NCBI GenBank assembly: GCA_035526665.1
Contig: DATLBY010000027.1
Coordinates: 1 to 7,399 of the forward strand
Length of the DNA stretch: 7,399 nt
Source of the DNA: DATLBY01 sp035526665
GTDB taxonomy: Bacteria > Acidobacteriota > Terriglobia > Bryobacterales > Bryobacteraceae
Direction: 5' to 3'
Each line of letters begins with the position of its first letter. The stretch's first letter is position 1. Position numbers and translations under genes: made by a program. Of the stretch, positions 1-6,296 are shown piece by piece. A model generated the notes under the pieces. That model saw only the letters and a program-made list of their open reading frames with translations, did no database searches and was not told the DNA's origin.

Positions 1-1
1 G

Positions 2-1490
2 GGAGGAACCCCTCCGTATACATGGTCCGCAACCGGACAGTTACCGTCCGGCCTCGCATTGAACAGCACAACTGGTGTACTGGCGGGCACGCCGCTCACG
101 GCGGGATCATTCGCTTTTCAAGTGCAGGCTTCCGATACGGCAAATCAAAACGCGGTACGTCAGTGCAGCATTACGATCACGCCCCAGTTCGCCATACTCA
201 CACCGATTCTGCCGGATGCTACCACCCGTGCGTTGTATAACCAGACGTTAAGCGTCGCGGGCGGGCAGCCCCCCTACCGCTGGACTACATCGGCCGGGTC
301 GCTGCCTCCCGGCCTCGTGCTGGATCCAAACAGCGGGAATATCACGGGAAGTCCAACGCAGCCGGGACGGTTTGCGTTCACCGTCAACGTATCCGATGGC
401 GCTAATCTATCCGTGCAACGCAGCTACACAATTACCGTGACCACCGGCCTTGCGATTCCGGCATGTCCTTTTCCGACCGCCAGTGTAGGGCAACGCTATG
501 CATCGCCTCTCGCGGCGATTGGCGGGCAAGGGCCATATACCTGGTCACTCAATGGAGGATCTCTGCCTGCGGGGCTGACCATCGCAAGTGAAACGGGGTT
601 GGTTGCGGGCGCCCCAACCACGGCCGGATCTTCCAGTTTCACGGTTCAGGCAGTCGATGCCGTGGGAGCGCTTGCATCCAGGGCTTGTAGCATAGCCGTC
701 GCGCCCCAGCTCGTCATTGTAAGTGCGTCCGTGGCGAATGGAGCCGTGGCTTCCCCCTACTCCGAAACATTGACCGTCTCCGGAGGAACTCCTCCGTATT
801 CATGGTCCGTAAGCGGCGGATCGCTGCCTCCCGGACTGGCTTTAAACGCCGGCAACGGCAGCATCTCCGGTCTACCGGCGCAAGGCGGCGCGTTCCCATT
901 TACCGTGCGTGTAACCGACGCGGCTGGAGTCACTGCGGAGAGGAACTTCACGCTCACAGTAGCGGCAGGCTTTTCCATAGCCGCGTGTCCCGCGGCTTCC
1001 GCTACCGTAGGGCAGCCTTATTCTTCAGCGCCATCGACGGCGGGAGGTCGTTCGCCCATGACTTGGTCGCTCCTCACCGGGGCGCTGCCGCCGGGGTTGT
1101 CGCTCTCTATGGAGAACGGAACCATCTCCGGCACGCCCACGCAGGCGGGAGGCTCTGATTTCGCAATTAAGGCGGTGGATAGCGGGTCCGCGTTTGCTAC
1201 CAGGAATTGTTCCATAGTTGTCGCCGCCTCCGCATTGACTATCACTGTGCAATCGTTACCTCAGGCTGCACTGGGAACCAGCTACGATCAGACGCTGACA
1301 GCTTCGGGAGGACGAGGGCCTTACCTGTGGACCATCGTGGGTGGATCTCTTCCGGCCGGCCTCACGTTAGGCAGCGATGCAAGGCTCAGCGGCAGAGCGA
1401 CATCGGCGGGCGTCTTCACCTTCACGGTCCGCGCGACGGATCAGGAGGGAAGCGCCGCCAGCAAGAGCTATACGCTGACGGTACTTCCGG
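2..1490 (+). repeat. Six tandem Ig-like domain repeats, about 261 bp each, in an A-B alternating pattern
   Basis: Repeat starts at bases 2, 260, 521, 782, 1043 and 1307 give spacings of 258, 261, 261, 261 and 264 bp (86-88 residues). The repeats are diverged at DNA level; the best visible match is the start of the first against the fourth, 780 bp apart. Cysteines occur only in alternate domains: C55, C155, C229, C329 and C403 (numbered from base 2). Complete pairs 155/229 and 329/403 are both 74 residues apart, and equivalent cysteines recur every 174 residues. The repeat unit is therefore a two-domain module, one domain with a probable disulfide and one without. Confidence 0.85.
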
Positions 1491-2176
1491 CGCCGCCTCC
1501 GACCGTTATCTTCGATGGCCTGCCCGATATCGTCGGCCCAGCTCAGCAGCCCGTGGTAGGTCTTACCCTGGATGCGGGCTACCCTGTTCCGCTGAAAGGA
1601 ACATTGACCATGCGCTTCACTCCTGATCCGGGCATCGACGTGGATGACAAATCGATCCGCTTTGTGACCGGGTCGCGCACCGTTACCTTCGATGTACCCG
1701 CGAACAGCACCAAACCCGTGTTCCCTGTGCCCCAGCTTGCACTGCAAACGGGCACTGTTGCAGGCACCATTGAGCTATCGCTCCAGTTGGCAGCGGGCAA
1801 CCTGGATGTAACGCCACAAATGGCTCGCAAAGTCATTCGCATCGACCGTACAGCGCCGGTGATCACCAACGTGAAAATTAATACGGTACCGGACGGATTC
1901 GAGGTAGTGGTAACCGGGTTCTCTACCACCCGGGACGTGTCGGCGGCGACTTTCCAATTTACGCCCGCAGCCGGAAGTAGTTTGGAGAGCACTCAGGTAG
2001 TGGTACCCACGACAGACGCGGCGCGGCAGTGGTTCCAGGATTCCCGTTCGGCGGATTTTGGAGGGCAGTTCACCTTTGTTCAGCCATTCACACTGAAGGG
2101 AGCCGTGCTCAGCGAAGCAAGCGTGACGCTAACGAATGGCCAAGGCACCTCGCAGGCTGTGAGAGCCCGCTTCTAG
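2..2176 (+). CDS. Surface/secreted protein with six He_PIG-type Ig-like repeats (5' partial)
   Basis: The reading frame is already open at the left edge: base 2 onward reads GGTPPYTWSATGQLPSGLAL, a canonical repeat, so the true start lies upstream and the TTG at 59 is an internal Leu codon. 724 residues are visible (residue 1 at base 2). Six tandem repeats begin with Gly-Gly at bases 2, 260, 521, 782, 1043 and 1307, each carrying GGxxPYxW, then LPxGLxL, GxIxGxP, and FTVxxxD ahead of a closing strand. This matches the putative Ig (He_PIG) family of extracellular beta-sandwiches. Residues about 498-724 are a different, beta-rich C-terminus, probably two domains split near RTAPVI (616-621), that I cannot assign. 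There are no catalytic motifs, no C-terminal membrane helix and no LPXTG. The likely role is a cell-surface or secreted spacer, adhesion or binding protein, but the ligand is unknown and the N-terminal part that might define function is outside the window. The stop is TAG at 2174. Confidence 0.9.
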   Translation, partial: GGTPPYTWSATGQLPSGLALNSTTGVLAGTPLTAGSFAFQVQASDTANQNAVRQCSITITPQFAILTPILPDATTRALYNQTLSVAGGQPPYRWTTSAGSLPPGLVLDPNSGNITGSPTQPGRFAFTVNVSDGANLSVQRSYTITVTTGLAIPACPFPTASVGQRYASPLAAIGGQGPYTWSLNGGSLPAGLTIASETGLVAGAPTTAGSSSFTVQAVDAVGALASRACSIAVAPQLVIVSASVANGAVASPYSETLTVSGGTPPYSWSVSGGSLPPGLALNAGNGSISGLPAQGGAFPFTVRVTDAAGVTAERNFTLTVAAGFSIAACPAASATVGQPYSSAPSTAGGRSPMTWSLLTGALPPGLSLSMENGTISGTPTQAGGSDFAIKAVDSGSAFATRNCSIVVAASALTITVQSLPQAALGTSYDQTLTASGGRGPYLWTIVGGSLPAGLTLGSDARLSGRATSAGVFTFTVRATDQEGSAASKSYTLTVLPAPPPTVIFDGLPDIVGPAQQPVVGLTLDAGYPVPLKGTLTMRFTPDPGIDVDDKSIRFVTGSRTVTFDVPANSTKPVFPVPQLALQTGTVAGTIELSLQLAAGNLDVTPQMARKVIRIDRTAPVITNVKINTVPDGFEVVVTGFSTTRDVSAATFQFTPAAGSSLESTQVVVPTTDAARQWFQDSRSADFGGQFTFVQPFTLKGAVLSEASVTLTNGQGTSQAVRARF

Positions 2177-2203
2177 GCTGCGCGGGATTGACTTTCGCGC
2201 AGC
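2177..2203 (+). terminator. Perfect 8-bp hairpin just after the Ig-repeat gene
   Basis: GCTGCGCG (2177-2184) and CGCGCAGC (2196-2203) are exact reverse complements separated by an 11-nt loop, and the left arm begins at the first base after the TAG stop. No T-run follows the right arm, so this is not a classical intrinsic terminator. It could still stabilise the 3' end or assist termination. The remaining gap to the next gene (2204-2285) shows no convincing promoter. Confidence 0.3.
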
Positions 2204-2285
2204 GCACTGGACTCAGCTCGCCCGCCGGTCCATGGTCTTGCGGAAGGCCCGGATGTGTGTCTGAGCTAATGTGTGTAGTATGTAC

Positions 2286-2291
2286 GAGGAG
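2286..2291 (+). promoter_or_regulatory. Ribosome binding site of the D-2-hydroxyacid dehydrogenase gene
   Basis: GAGGAG lies 5 nt before the ATG at 2297. This strong Shine-Dalgarno match fixes the start, and so supports the N-terminal signal peptide being translated. It is the clearest ribosome binding site in the window. Confidence 0.75.
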
Positions 2292-2296
2292 ACTAC

Positions 2297-3331
2297 ATGA
2301 ACACTTTCCGCCTCAACAAGATTATTGCGACCTTACTCGCCGCGGCGGGAGGGCTGGCAGCCGCCGATCAGAAGATCGTCATTGTCAATACGGATCGCTC
2401 TCCCTGGGTAATTACGGATCAGGCGATGCGCAGCTACCGGGAGGCGGCTCCGAAGGCCAGCATCGTATTGGCCCGCGCAGTGGAAGAGGCCAATCGTGAA
2501 ATCGTGGATGCGGATGGCGTGATTGGCGGCCTCACCCGGGAACAATTCGCGAGCGCGAAAAAACTTAAGTGGGTGCAAACATTCAGTGCGGGCGTCGAGA
2601 ACTACACGTGGAAGGAGTTCCTCGACAGCAACGTTGTTTTGACCAACTGCAAAATCGTGCAAGGTCCCAACATCGCGGATCATGCTTTTGCCATGTTGCT
2701 GGCGTTGACGCGCGGCCTGTTCCGCTATATTCCGGGCAAAACGAGTCAGGAGTGGTCTCGCGATGAAGGCGGGCTGACCGAACTCAAAGATATGACCGCG
2801 GTGATCATAGGCTTTGGAGGCATCGGATCGCAGATTGCCCAACGCGCGCACGGTTTCGGAATGAAAGTAGTTGGGGTCGATCCCAAAGACATTGCTCCAG
2901 GGGTAGGGGTCAGCCGGATCATCACCCCAGACCATCTGGATGAAGTTCTACCCCAGGCTGACGTTGTATTTGTTTCGGCGCCATTGACGGGACAAAGCCG
3001 CCATATGATGGGTCCGCGCCAGTTTGATCTGATGAAGAAGGACAGCTACTTCATCGCAGTTTCGCGGGGCGGCTTATACGACACGCCTGCTCTCATGAAG
3101 GCGCTGGATAGCAAGAAGCTAGCCGGGGCGGGGTTGGATGTGACCGAACCGGAGCCGCTCCCGAAGGGCCACGCGCTATGGAACTTTCCGAACGTGGTGA
3201 TCACTCCCCACATCGCGGGCCAGTCGCCCGGCTCGTTTGAGCGGCGCGTCGGCGTGATCCGGGAGAACCTGCGACGATTCGCCCGTGGCGAACGGATGAT
3301 TAACGTAGTCGACAAACAGAAGGGATACTAG
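2297..3331 (+). CDS. D-2-hydroxyacid dehydrogenase family protein with signal peptide
   Basis: This 344-residue protein is of the NAD(P)-dependent D-isomer-specific 2-hydroxyacid dehydrogenase family, which interconverts 2-keto acids and (R)-2-hydroxy acids. The Rossmann motif GFGGIG (G172, G174, G177) is followed by D195, the usual NAD-selecting acidic residue at the end of beta-2. The family's catalytic triad is complete: R257 (VSRGG), E286 (DVTEPEP) and H305 (TPHIAG). The catalytic domain includes FSAGVENY (96-103) and the C-terminal NVVDKQKGY typical of the family. Unusually, the first 23 residues look like a Sec signal peptide: R5 and K8, a hydrophobic run at 9-20, and an AAA site at 21-23 before D24. 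There is no twin-arginine. No other ATG, GTG or TTG lies in frame between that segment and the first strand (KIVIVN, 26-31), so the extension cannot be an overcalled start. The substrate is unknown. It leads the plus-strand cluster, 72 bp ahead of the esterase gene. It lacks the extra C-terminal domain of PdxB. Confidence 0.9.
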   Translation: MNTFRLNKIIATLLAAAGGLAAADQKIVIVNTDRSPWVITDQAMRSYREAAPKASIVLARAVEEANREIVDADGVIGGLTREQFASAKKLKWVQTFSAGVENYTWKEFLDSNVVLTNCKIVQGPNIADHAFAMLLALTRGLFRYIPGKTSQEWSRDEGGLTELKDMTAVIIGFGGIGSQIAQRAHGFGMKVVGVDPKDIAPGVGVSRIITPDHLDEVLPQADVVFVSAPLTGQSRHMMGPRQFDLMKKDSYFIAVSRGGLYDTPALMKALDSKKLAGAGLDVTEPEPLPKGHALWNFPNVVITPHIAGQSPGSFERRVGVIRENLRRFARGERMINVVDKQKGY

Positions 3332-3403
3332 TCGACCTCGCCCTGCGGCGCAACATTTAAAAGTAGTACGCAGTTGCTACCATATGTAGAACCGACATAT
3401 CTC
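3332..3403 (+). other. Short intergenic spacer before the esterase gene
   Basis: These 72 bp separate the dehydrogenase stop from the ATG at 3404. I see no good Shine-Dalgarno before 3404 and no convincing -35/-10 pair. TTGCTA (3374) and ATATCT (3397) have 17-nt spacing, but the latter would sit at the start codon. TAGTCGAC occurs twice, at 3307 and 3329, overlapping the dehydrogenase 3' end. The short spacing makes cotranscription with the upstream gene plausible. Confidence 0.4.
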
Positions 3404-5185
3404 ATGAGACATCCAGCATTCATTACCACCACTGCCTTGACTTTCGCGTGCGTAACCTGCGCGTGGGCCGCGGCTCCGCAGCAGGATCGCCGAAACACGA
3501 CGCTACCCGACACAAACACTCATTTTCAGGCGCCCGTCTATTCCTCTTTGCAGGCATGGCAAACGAGATCCCATGCGCTTCGCCAGCAGATCCTATCTGC
3601 CGCGGGGCTGTTGCCGCTGCCCGAGCGCAACCCTCTGCACGCCACGATTTTTGGCCGAATCGAGAACAAGGATTATTCCATCGAGAAGGTCTACCTGGAG
3701 ACGTTCCCGGGTTTTTATCTTTCGGGTAATCTGTATCGCCCGGTGGGCCGCACTGGAAAATTCCCGGCCATGCTAGCTCCTCATGGACACGCGCAATACG
3801 GCCGTCTGGAGCACGGTGTGTTGTTTTCCGTGCCTTCGCGGGGAATTAATCATGCCAAGCAAGGCTACGTCGTTTTCGCTTACGACATGATCGGCTACAA
3901 CGACACCATGCAGATTCCGCACGCCTTCGGCGGGCCGCGGGAACAGCTGTGGGGCATGGGCCCGTTGGGCCTTCAGCTCTGGAATTCAATGCGGGCGCTG
4001 GATTTCATTCAGTCGCTTCCCGATGTGGATCCGGAGAAGATTGTGGTCACTGGAGAATCCGGAGGCGGTACCCAGACGTTCCTGCTCTGTGCCGTGGATG
4101 ATCGGCCGAAGTGGTCGGCTCCCGTTAATATGATTTCGCTGATCATGCAGGGCGGGTCGCCCTGCGAGAATGCACCCAGCCTGCGCGTCGGGACCAACAA
4201 TGTGGAGATAGGGAGCATGATGGCCCCCCGGCCTATGCTCATGGTTTCGGCAACCGGCGACTGGACCCGCAATACACCGCGGGAGGAGTTTCCTGCCATC
4301 AAATCCATTTATGACCTTTACGGCAAGGGTGACAACGTCGAAACCATTCAGATAAACGCGCCGCACAATTACAACAAGGACAGCCGGGAGGCCGTGTATC
4401 GGTTCATGGGAAAACGCGTGCTCCAGGATCCGAATGCCTCCAAATACAAAGAGCTGCCTATCCGGGAAGAAAAGCTGCAGGACATGATGGTTTTTGCCGG
4501 CCGCGCACTTCCCAAGAACGCAGTGAATCTGGATCAACTGATCGAGAGCTGGATCCGCGCCGCTAAAAGCCAGAACGACTCCACGCGTGATCCCGAGCAG
4601 TTCCGGGAACGCCTGACGGTGTCACTCGGAGCCGATTGGCCGCAAGCCGTGGAGCACGAGGATAACGGCGAGCGGACGGTACTGACCCGTGCCGGCCAGG
4701 GAGATCGGGTCCCCGGTCTCTGGTTTCCAGGAAAAGGCAACGCGGTTCTCGTCGTACACCCGGAAGGTGCGGCCGCGGCCCGGAAGAGCGATGCGGCGGT
4801 CAAAGCGATCGCGGCCGGTAAACCGGTCCTGTTGATTGATGCGTTCCAGACAGGCTCGGCGGTCGCGCCTCGCGATAAATCGCAAAAGTTCTTCTTAACG
4901 TTCAATCGCAGCGACGACGCCAACCGCGTCCAGGATATCCTGACGGCCTTGGCCTTCCTCAAACAATCCGGGTCTTCCGAGGTGCGGCTGGTTGGTCTGG
5001 ATAAAGCCGCGGTATGGGCGACCTTTGCTGCCGCTGTGGCAAAAATGCCGGTCAAGCTCGACGCCGACCTGCACGGATTCAAAGGGGACGACCAGGATTT
5101 TATCAGCGGCTTTTTTGTCCCCGGGATTCAACGCGCCGGCGGTTTGAACGCCGCTCTTCAGCTGACAAAGCACATGAAGAAATAG
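3404..5185 (+). CDS. Secreted acetylxylan-esterase-like alpha/beta hydrolase with degenerate second lobe
   Basis: I start this protein at ATG 3404 (593 residues). A TTG 30 bp upstream would add 10 residues ahead of a good signal peptide and has no ribosome site either. Residues 1-24 form a Sec-type signal: R2, a hydrophobic stretch at 5-22, and cleavage near AWAAA; no lipobox is formed around C16 or C19. Lobe 1 (about 75-345) is an alpha/beta hydrolase resembling acetylxylan/carbohydrate esterases: PHGH (126-129) near the oxyanion hole, nucleophile elbow GESGG with S219, probable acid D286 (ATGDWT) and H321 (NAPHNYN). Lobe 2 (about 445-593) repeats the fold pattern (strand plus HPEG, then KPVLLIDAF, then a helix before VRLVGLDKAA), but its elbow is GLDKA with D533 where the nucleophile should be, so it is probably inactive. 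The likely role is removing acyl or other ester groups from plant or microbial polysaccharide outside the cytoplasm; the exact substrate is unknown. It lies 31 bp before the sugar-acid kinase gene, probably in the same operon. Confidence 0.8.
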   Translation: MRHPAFITTTALTFACVTCAWAAAPQQDRRNTTLPDTNTHFQAPVYSSLQAWQTRSHALRQQILSAAGLLPLPERNPLHATIFGRIENKDYSIEKVYLETFPGFYLSGNLYRPVGRTGKFPAMLAPHGHAQYGRLEHGVLFSVPSRGINHAKQGYVVFAYDMIGYNDTMQIPHAFGGPREQLWGMGPLGLQLWNSMRALDFIQSLPDVDPEKIVVTGESGGGTQTFLLCAVDDRPKWSAPVNMISLIMQGGSPCENAPSLRVGTNNVEIGSMMAPRPMLMVSATGDWTRNTPREEFPAIKSIYDLYGKGDNVETIQINAPHNYNKDSREAVYRFMGKRVLQDPNASKYKELPIREEKLQDMMVFAGRALPKNAVNLDQLIESWIRAAKSQNDSTRDPEQFRERLTVSLGADWPQAVEHEDNGERTVLTRAGQGDRVPGLWFPGKGNAVLVVHPEGAAAARKSDAAVKAIAAGKPVLLIDAFQTGSAVAPRDKSQKFFLTFNRSDDANRVQDILTALAFLKQSGSSEVRLVGLDKAAVWATFAAAVAKMPVKLDADLHGFKGDDQDFISGFFVPGIQRAGGLNAALQLTKHMKK

Positions 5186-5216
5186 GGGAAGACTCCGCCT
5201 CAATCCGCAGGCACCC

Positions 5217-6296
5217 TTGCAGGTCGTGATTCTCGTACTGGCCGACGACATGACGGGCGCTTTGGAAGTTGGTGCCGTTTTTGCCGCGTCCGGCTTACGA
5301 ACGGCGGTGGTGACCGATCCTCTCGAGGCGGGTTTGCCCCCGGACGTTCTGATCGTAGATACGGAAACTCGACATAGCTCGCCCTCAGCCGCGTACGGGC
5401 GGATCGTCCACATCGTCGGGGCGGCCGCCATCCGTCCCGAGTTTATTTACAAGAAAACGGATTCGACGCTGCGAGGCAACATAGCATCTGAGCTGGCTGC
5501 TCTCGCAAATCTTTTCCCTGAATGGACCATCGGCTATGCGCCGGCGTACCCTGCACAAGGCCGCACGGTTCGGGATGGGATTGTCTACGTCGATGGTGTA
5601 CCCGTATCGGCCACCGGCTTCGCACAGGATGCCTTGAATCCTGTCGTCACAAGTTCCGTTCGCTCCCTGATTGGTCCGGACGTGCCATGCACGGTTTTCG
5701 ATGGTTCGAACGACTCGGATGTCGAACGGGCGGCGCACACAATTCTTGCTGACACGGCCATGCGTATTGCGGCCGGGCCGGCGGCTCTGGCGGCTGCTCT
5801 GGCGCATCTGAAGCGGCCGAATGCCGATCCCGCCGTGCTCCCTTACGTCAAAAGTTGCATCCTGATGAATGGGAGTCGCACCGGTCAATCGCAATCGCAG
5901 GTGCTCCACGCCGGGCGCCACCAGTGTTTCGCCCGTGACGAAGGTACGCCCTGGTTCCTCTTGGAACCGCAAACTGTCCCCGGCCAGGAGCCCGCCAACG
6001 TCGCAGCCGCCCGGGCGGAGCAGGTACTCGATCGACTCCGCCGGCATCCCGCCGACAGTGTTCTAATTATCGGCGGCGATACGGCATACGCATTTGTCGC
6101 CGCCCTGGGAAGTCCACCGGTCGCCTCGCTCGCCGAAGTTGTTCCCGGAGTCGCGCTTTCCAGGATCAACAACTCGGACCTGAGGCGTCGCCTTCCCGAA
6201 TTTGATCGGGATCTGTTTCTAATCACCAAGGCGGGCGGCTTCGGCCATGTGGATGTTCTCTGCCGCATCCGTCAGATACTGGAACAGGATGCATAA
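5217..6296 (+). CDS. Four-carbon acid sugar kinase (DUF1537 family; D-threonate/D-erythronate kinase-like)
   Basis: This cytoplasmic kinase is predicted to use ATP to phosphorylate a C4 sugar acid at O4. Numbered from TTG 5217 (359 residues), the N-terminal substrate domain has the family signature LADDMTGA (8-15, D10/D11), KKTDSTLRGN (79-88) and APAYPAQGRTVRDG (108-121). The C-terminal nucleotide domain shows MNGSRTGQSQ (217-226), IIGGDTA (284-290), the VVPGVALS stretch (308-315) and TKAGGFG (337-343), which is the normal motif order. At 359 residues it is shorter than the roughly 390-430 usual for the family, but no motif block is missing, so I read it as compact, not broken. The start is uncertain: TTG 5217 has GCAGG 5 nt upstream, while GTG 5226 would begin at the usual VILVLADD. 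The 31-bp gap after the esterase gene and the 8-bp overlap with pdxA2 indicate one transcript. Known relatives include DtnK (D-threonate), DerK (D-erythronate) and OtnK (3-oxo-tetronate); the PdxA2 partner favours the first two, and sequence reading cannot separate them. Confidence 0.88.
   Translation: MQVVILVLADDMTGALEVGAVFAASGLRTAVVTDPLEAGLPPDVLIVDTETRHSSPSAAYGRIVHIVGAAAIRPEFIYKKTDSTLRGNIASELAALANLFPEWTIGYAPAYPAQGRTVRDGIVYVDGVPVSATGFAQDALNPVVTSSVRSLIGPDVPCTVFDGSNDSDVERAAHTILADTAMRIAAGPAALAAALAHLKRPNADPAVLPYVKSCILMNGSRTGQSQSQVLHAGRHQCFARDEGTPWFLLEPQTVPGQEPANVAAARAEQVLDRLRRHPADSVLIIGGDTAYAFVAALGSPPVASLAEVVPGVALSRINNSDLRRRLPEFDRDLFLITKAGGFGHVDVLCRIRQILEQDA
6281..6296 (+). promoter_or_regulatory. 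Kinase/pdxA2 gene overlap with internal ribosome site
   Basis: GGAACAGG (6281-6288) directly precedes the pdxA2 ATG at 6289, and the kinase stop TAA is at 6294-6296. The purine-rich site lies inside the kinase coding region and the two frames overlap by 8 bp. This arrangement commonly gives coupled translation and balanced amounts of the two enzymes. Confidence 0.5.

Noticed and set aside
59..61. TTG at 59 as the start of the Ig-repeat protein
   Set aside because: The same frame is open back to base 2 and encodes the first part of a canonical repeat, so 59 is an internal Leu and the gene is cut by the window edge.
2..1490. Regular repeats as a CRISPR array or DNA satellite
   Set aside because: The 258-264 bp period is in the protein frame, copies are diverged at DNA level, and conservation follows protein motifs.
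2188..2281. Promoter for the dehydrogenase gene (TTGACT at 2188 or TAGTAT at 2276)
   Set aside because: TTGACT has no -10-like hexamer at the right distance and lies in the hairpin loop. TAGTAT has no -35 partner at 16-18 nt and overlaps the region just before the ribosome site.
2333..2935. 200-codon minus-strand frame inside the dehydrogenase gene
   Set aside because: It lies opposite a gene with all catalytic motifs intact. Its translation has no recognisable motif and looks like a high-GC antisense shadow.
3307..3336. Repeated TAGTCGAC (3307 and 3329) as an operator or hairpin
   Set aside because: Only 8 bp are shared, one copy is inside coding sequence, and the self-complementary core GTCGAC would form just a 6-bp stem. 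Chance is sufficient.
3374..3376. TTG at 3374 as the start of the esterase
   Set aside because: It has no ribosome binding site, and the ten extra residues would precede a well-formed signal peptide that starts at ATG 3404.
3986..4537. 183-codon minus-strand frame inside the esterase gene
   Set aside because: It is antisense to the catalytic region of the esterase and has no recognisable motif.
5385..6047. 220-codon minus-strand frame inside the kinase gene
   Set aside because: It is antisense to conserved kinase motifs, has arginine-rich low-quality composition and no recognisable domain.
6247..6249. ATG 6247 as the start of pdxA2
   Set aside because: It would add 14 residues with no family similarity and a 50-bp overlap with the kinase. 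ATG 6289 gives the normal PdxA N-terminus.
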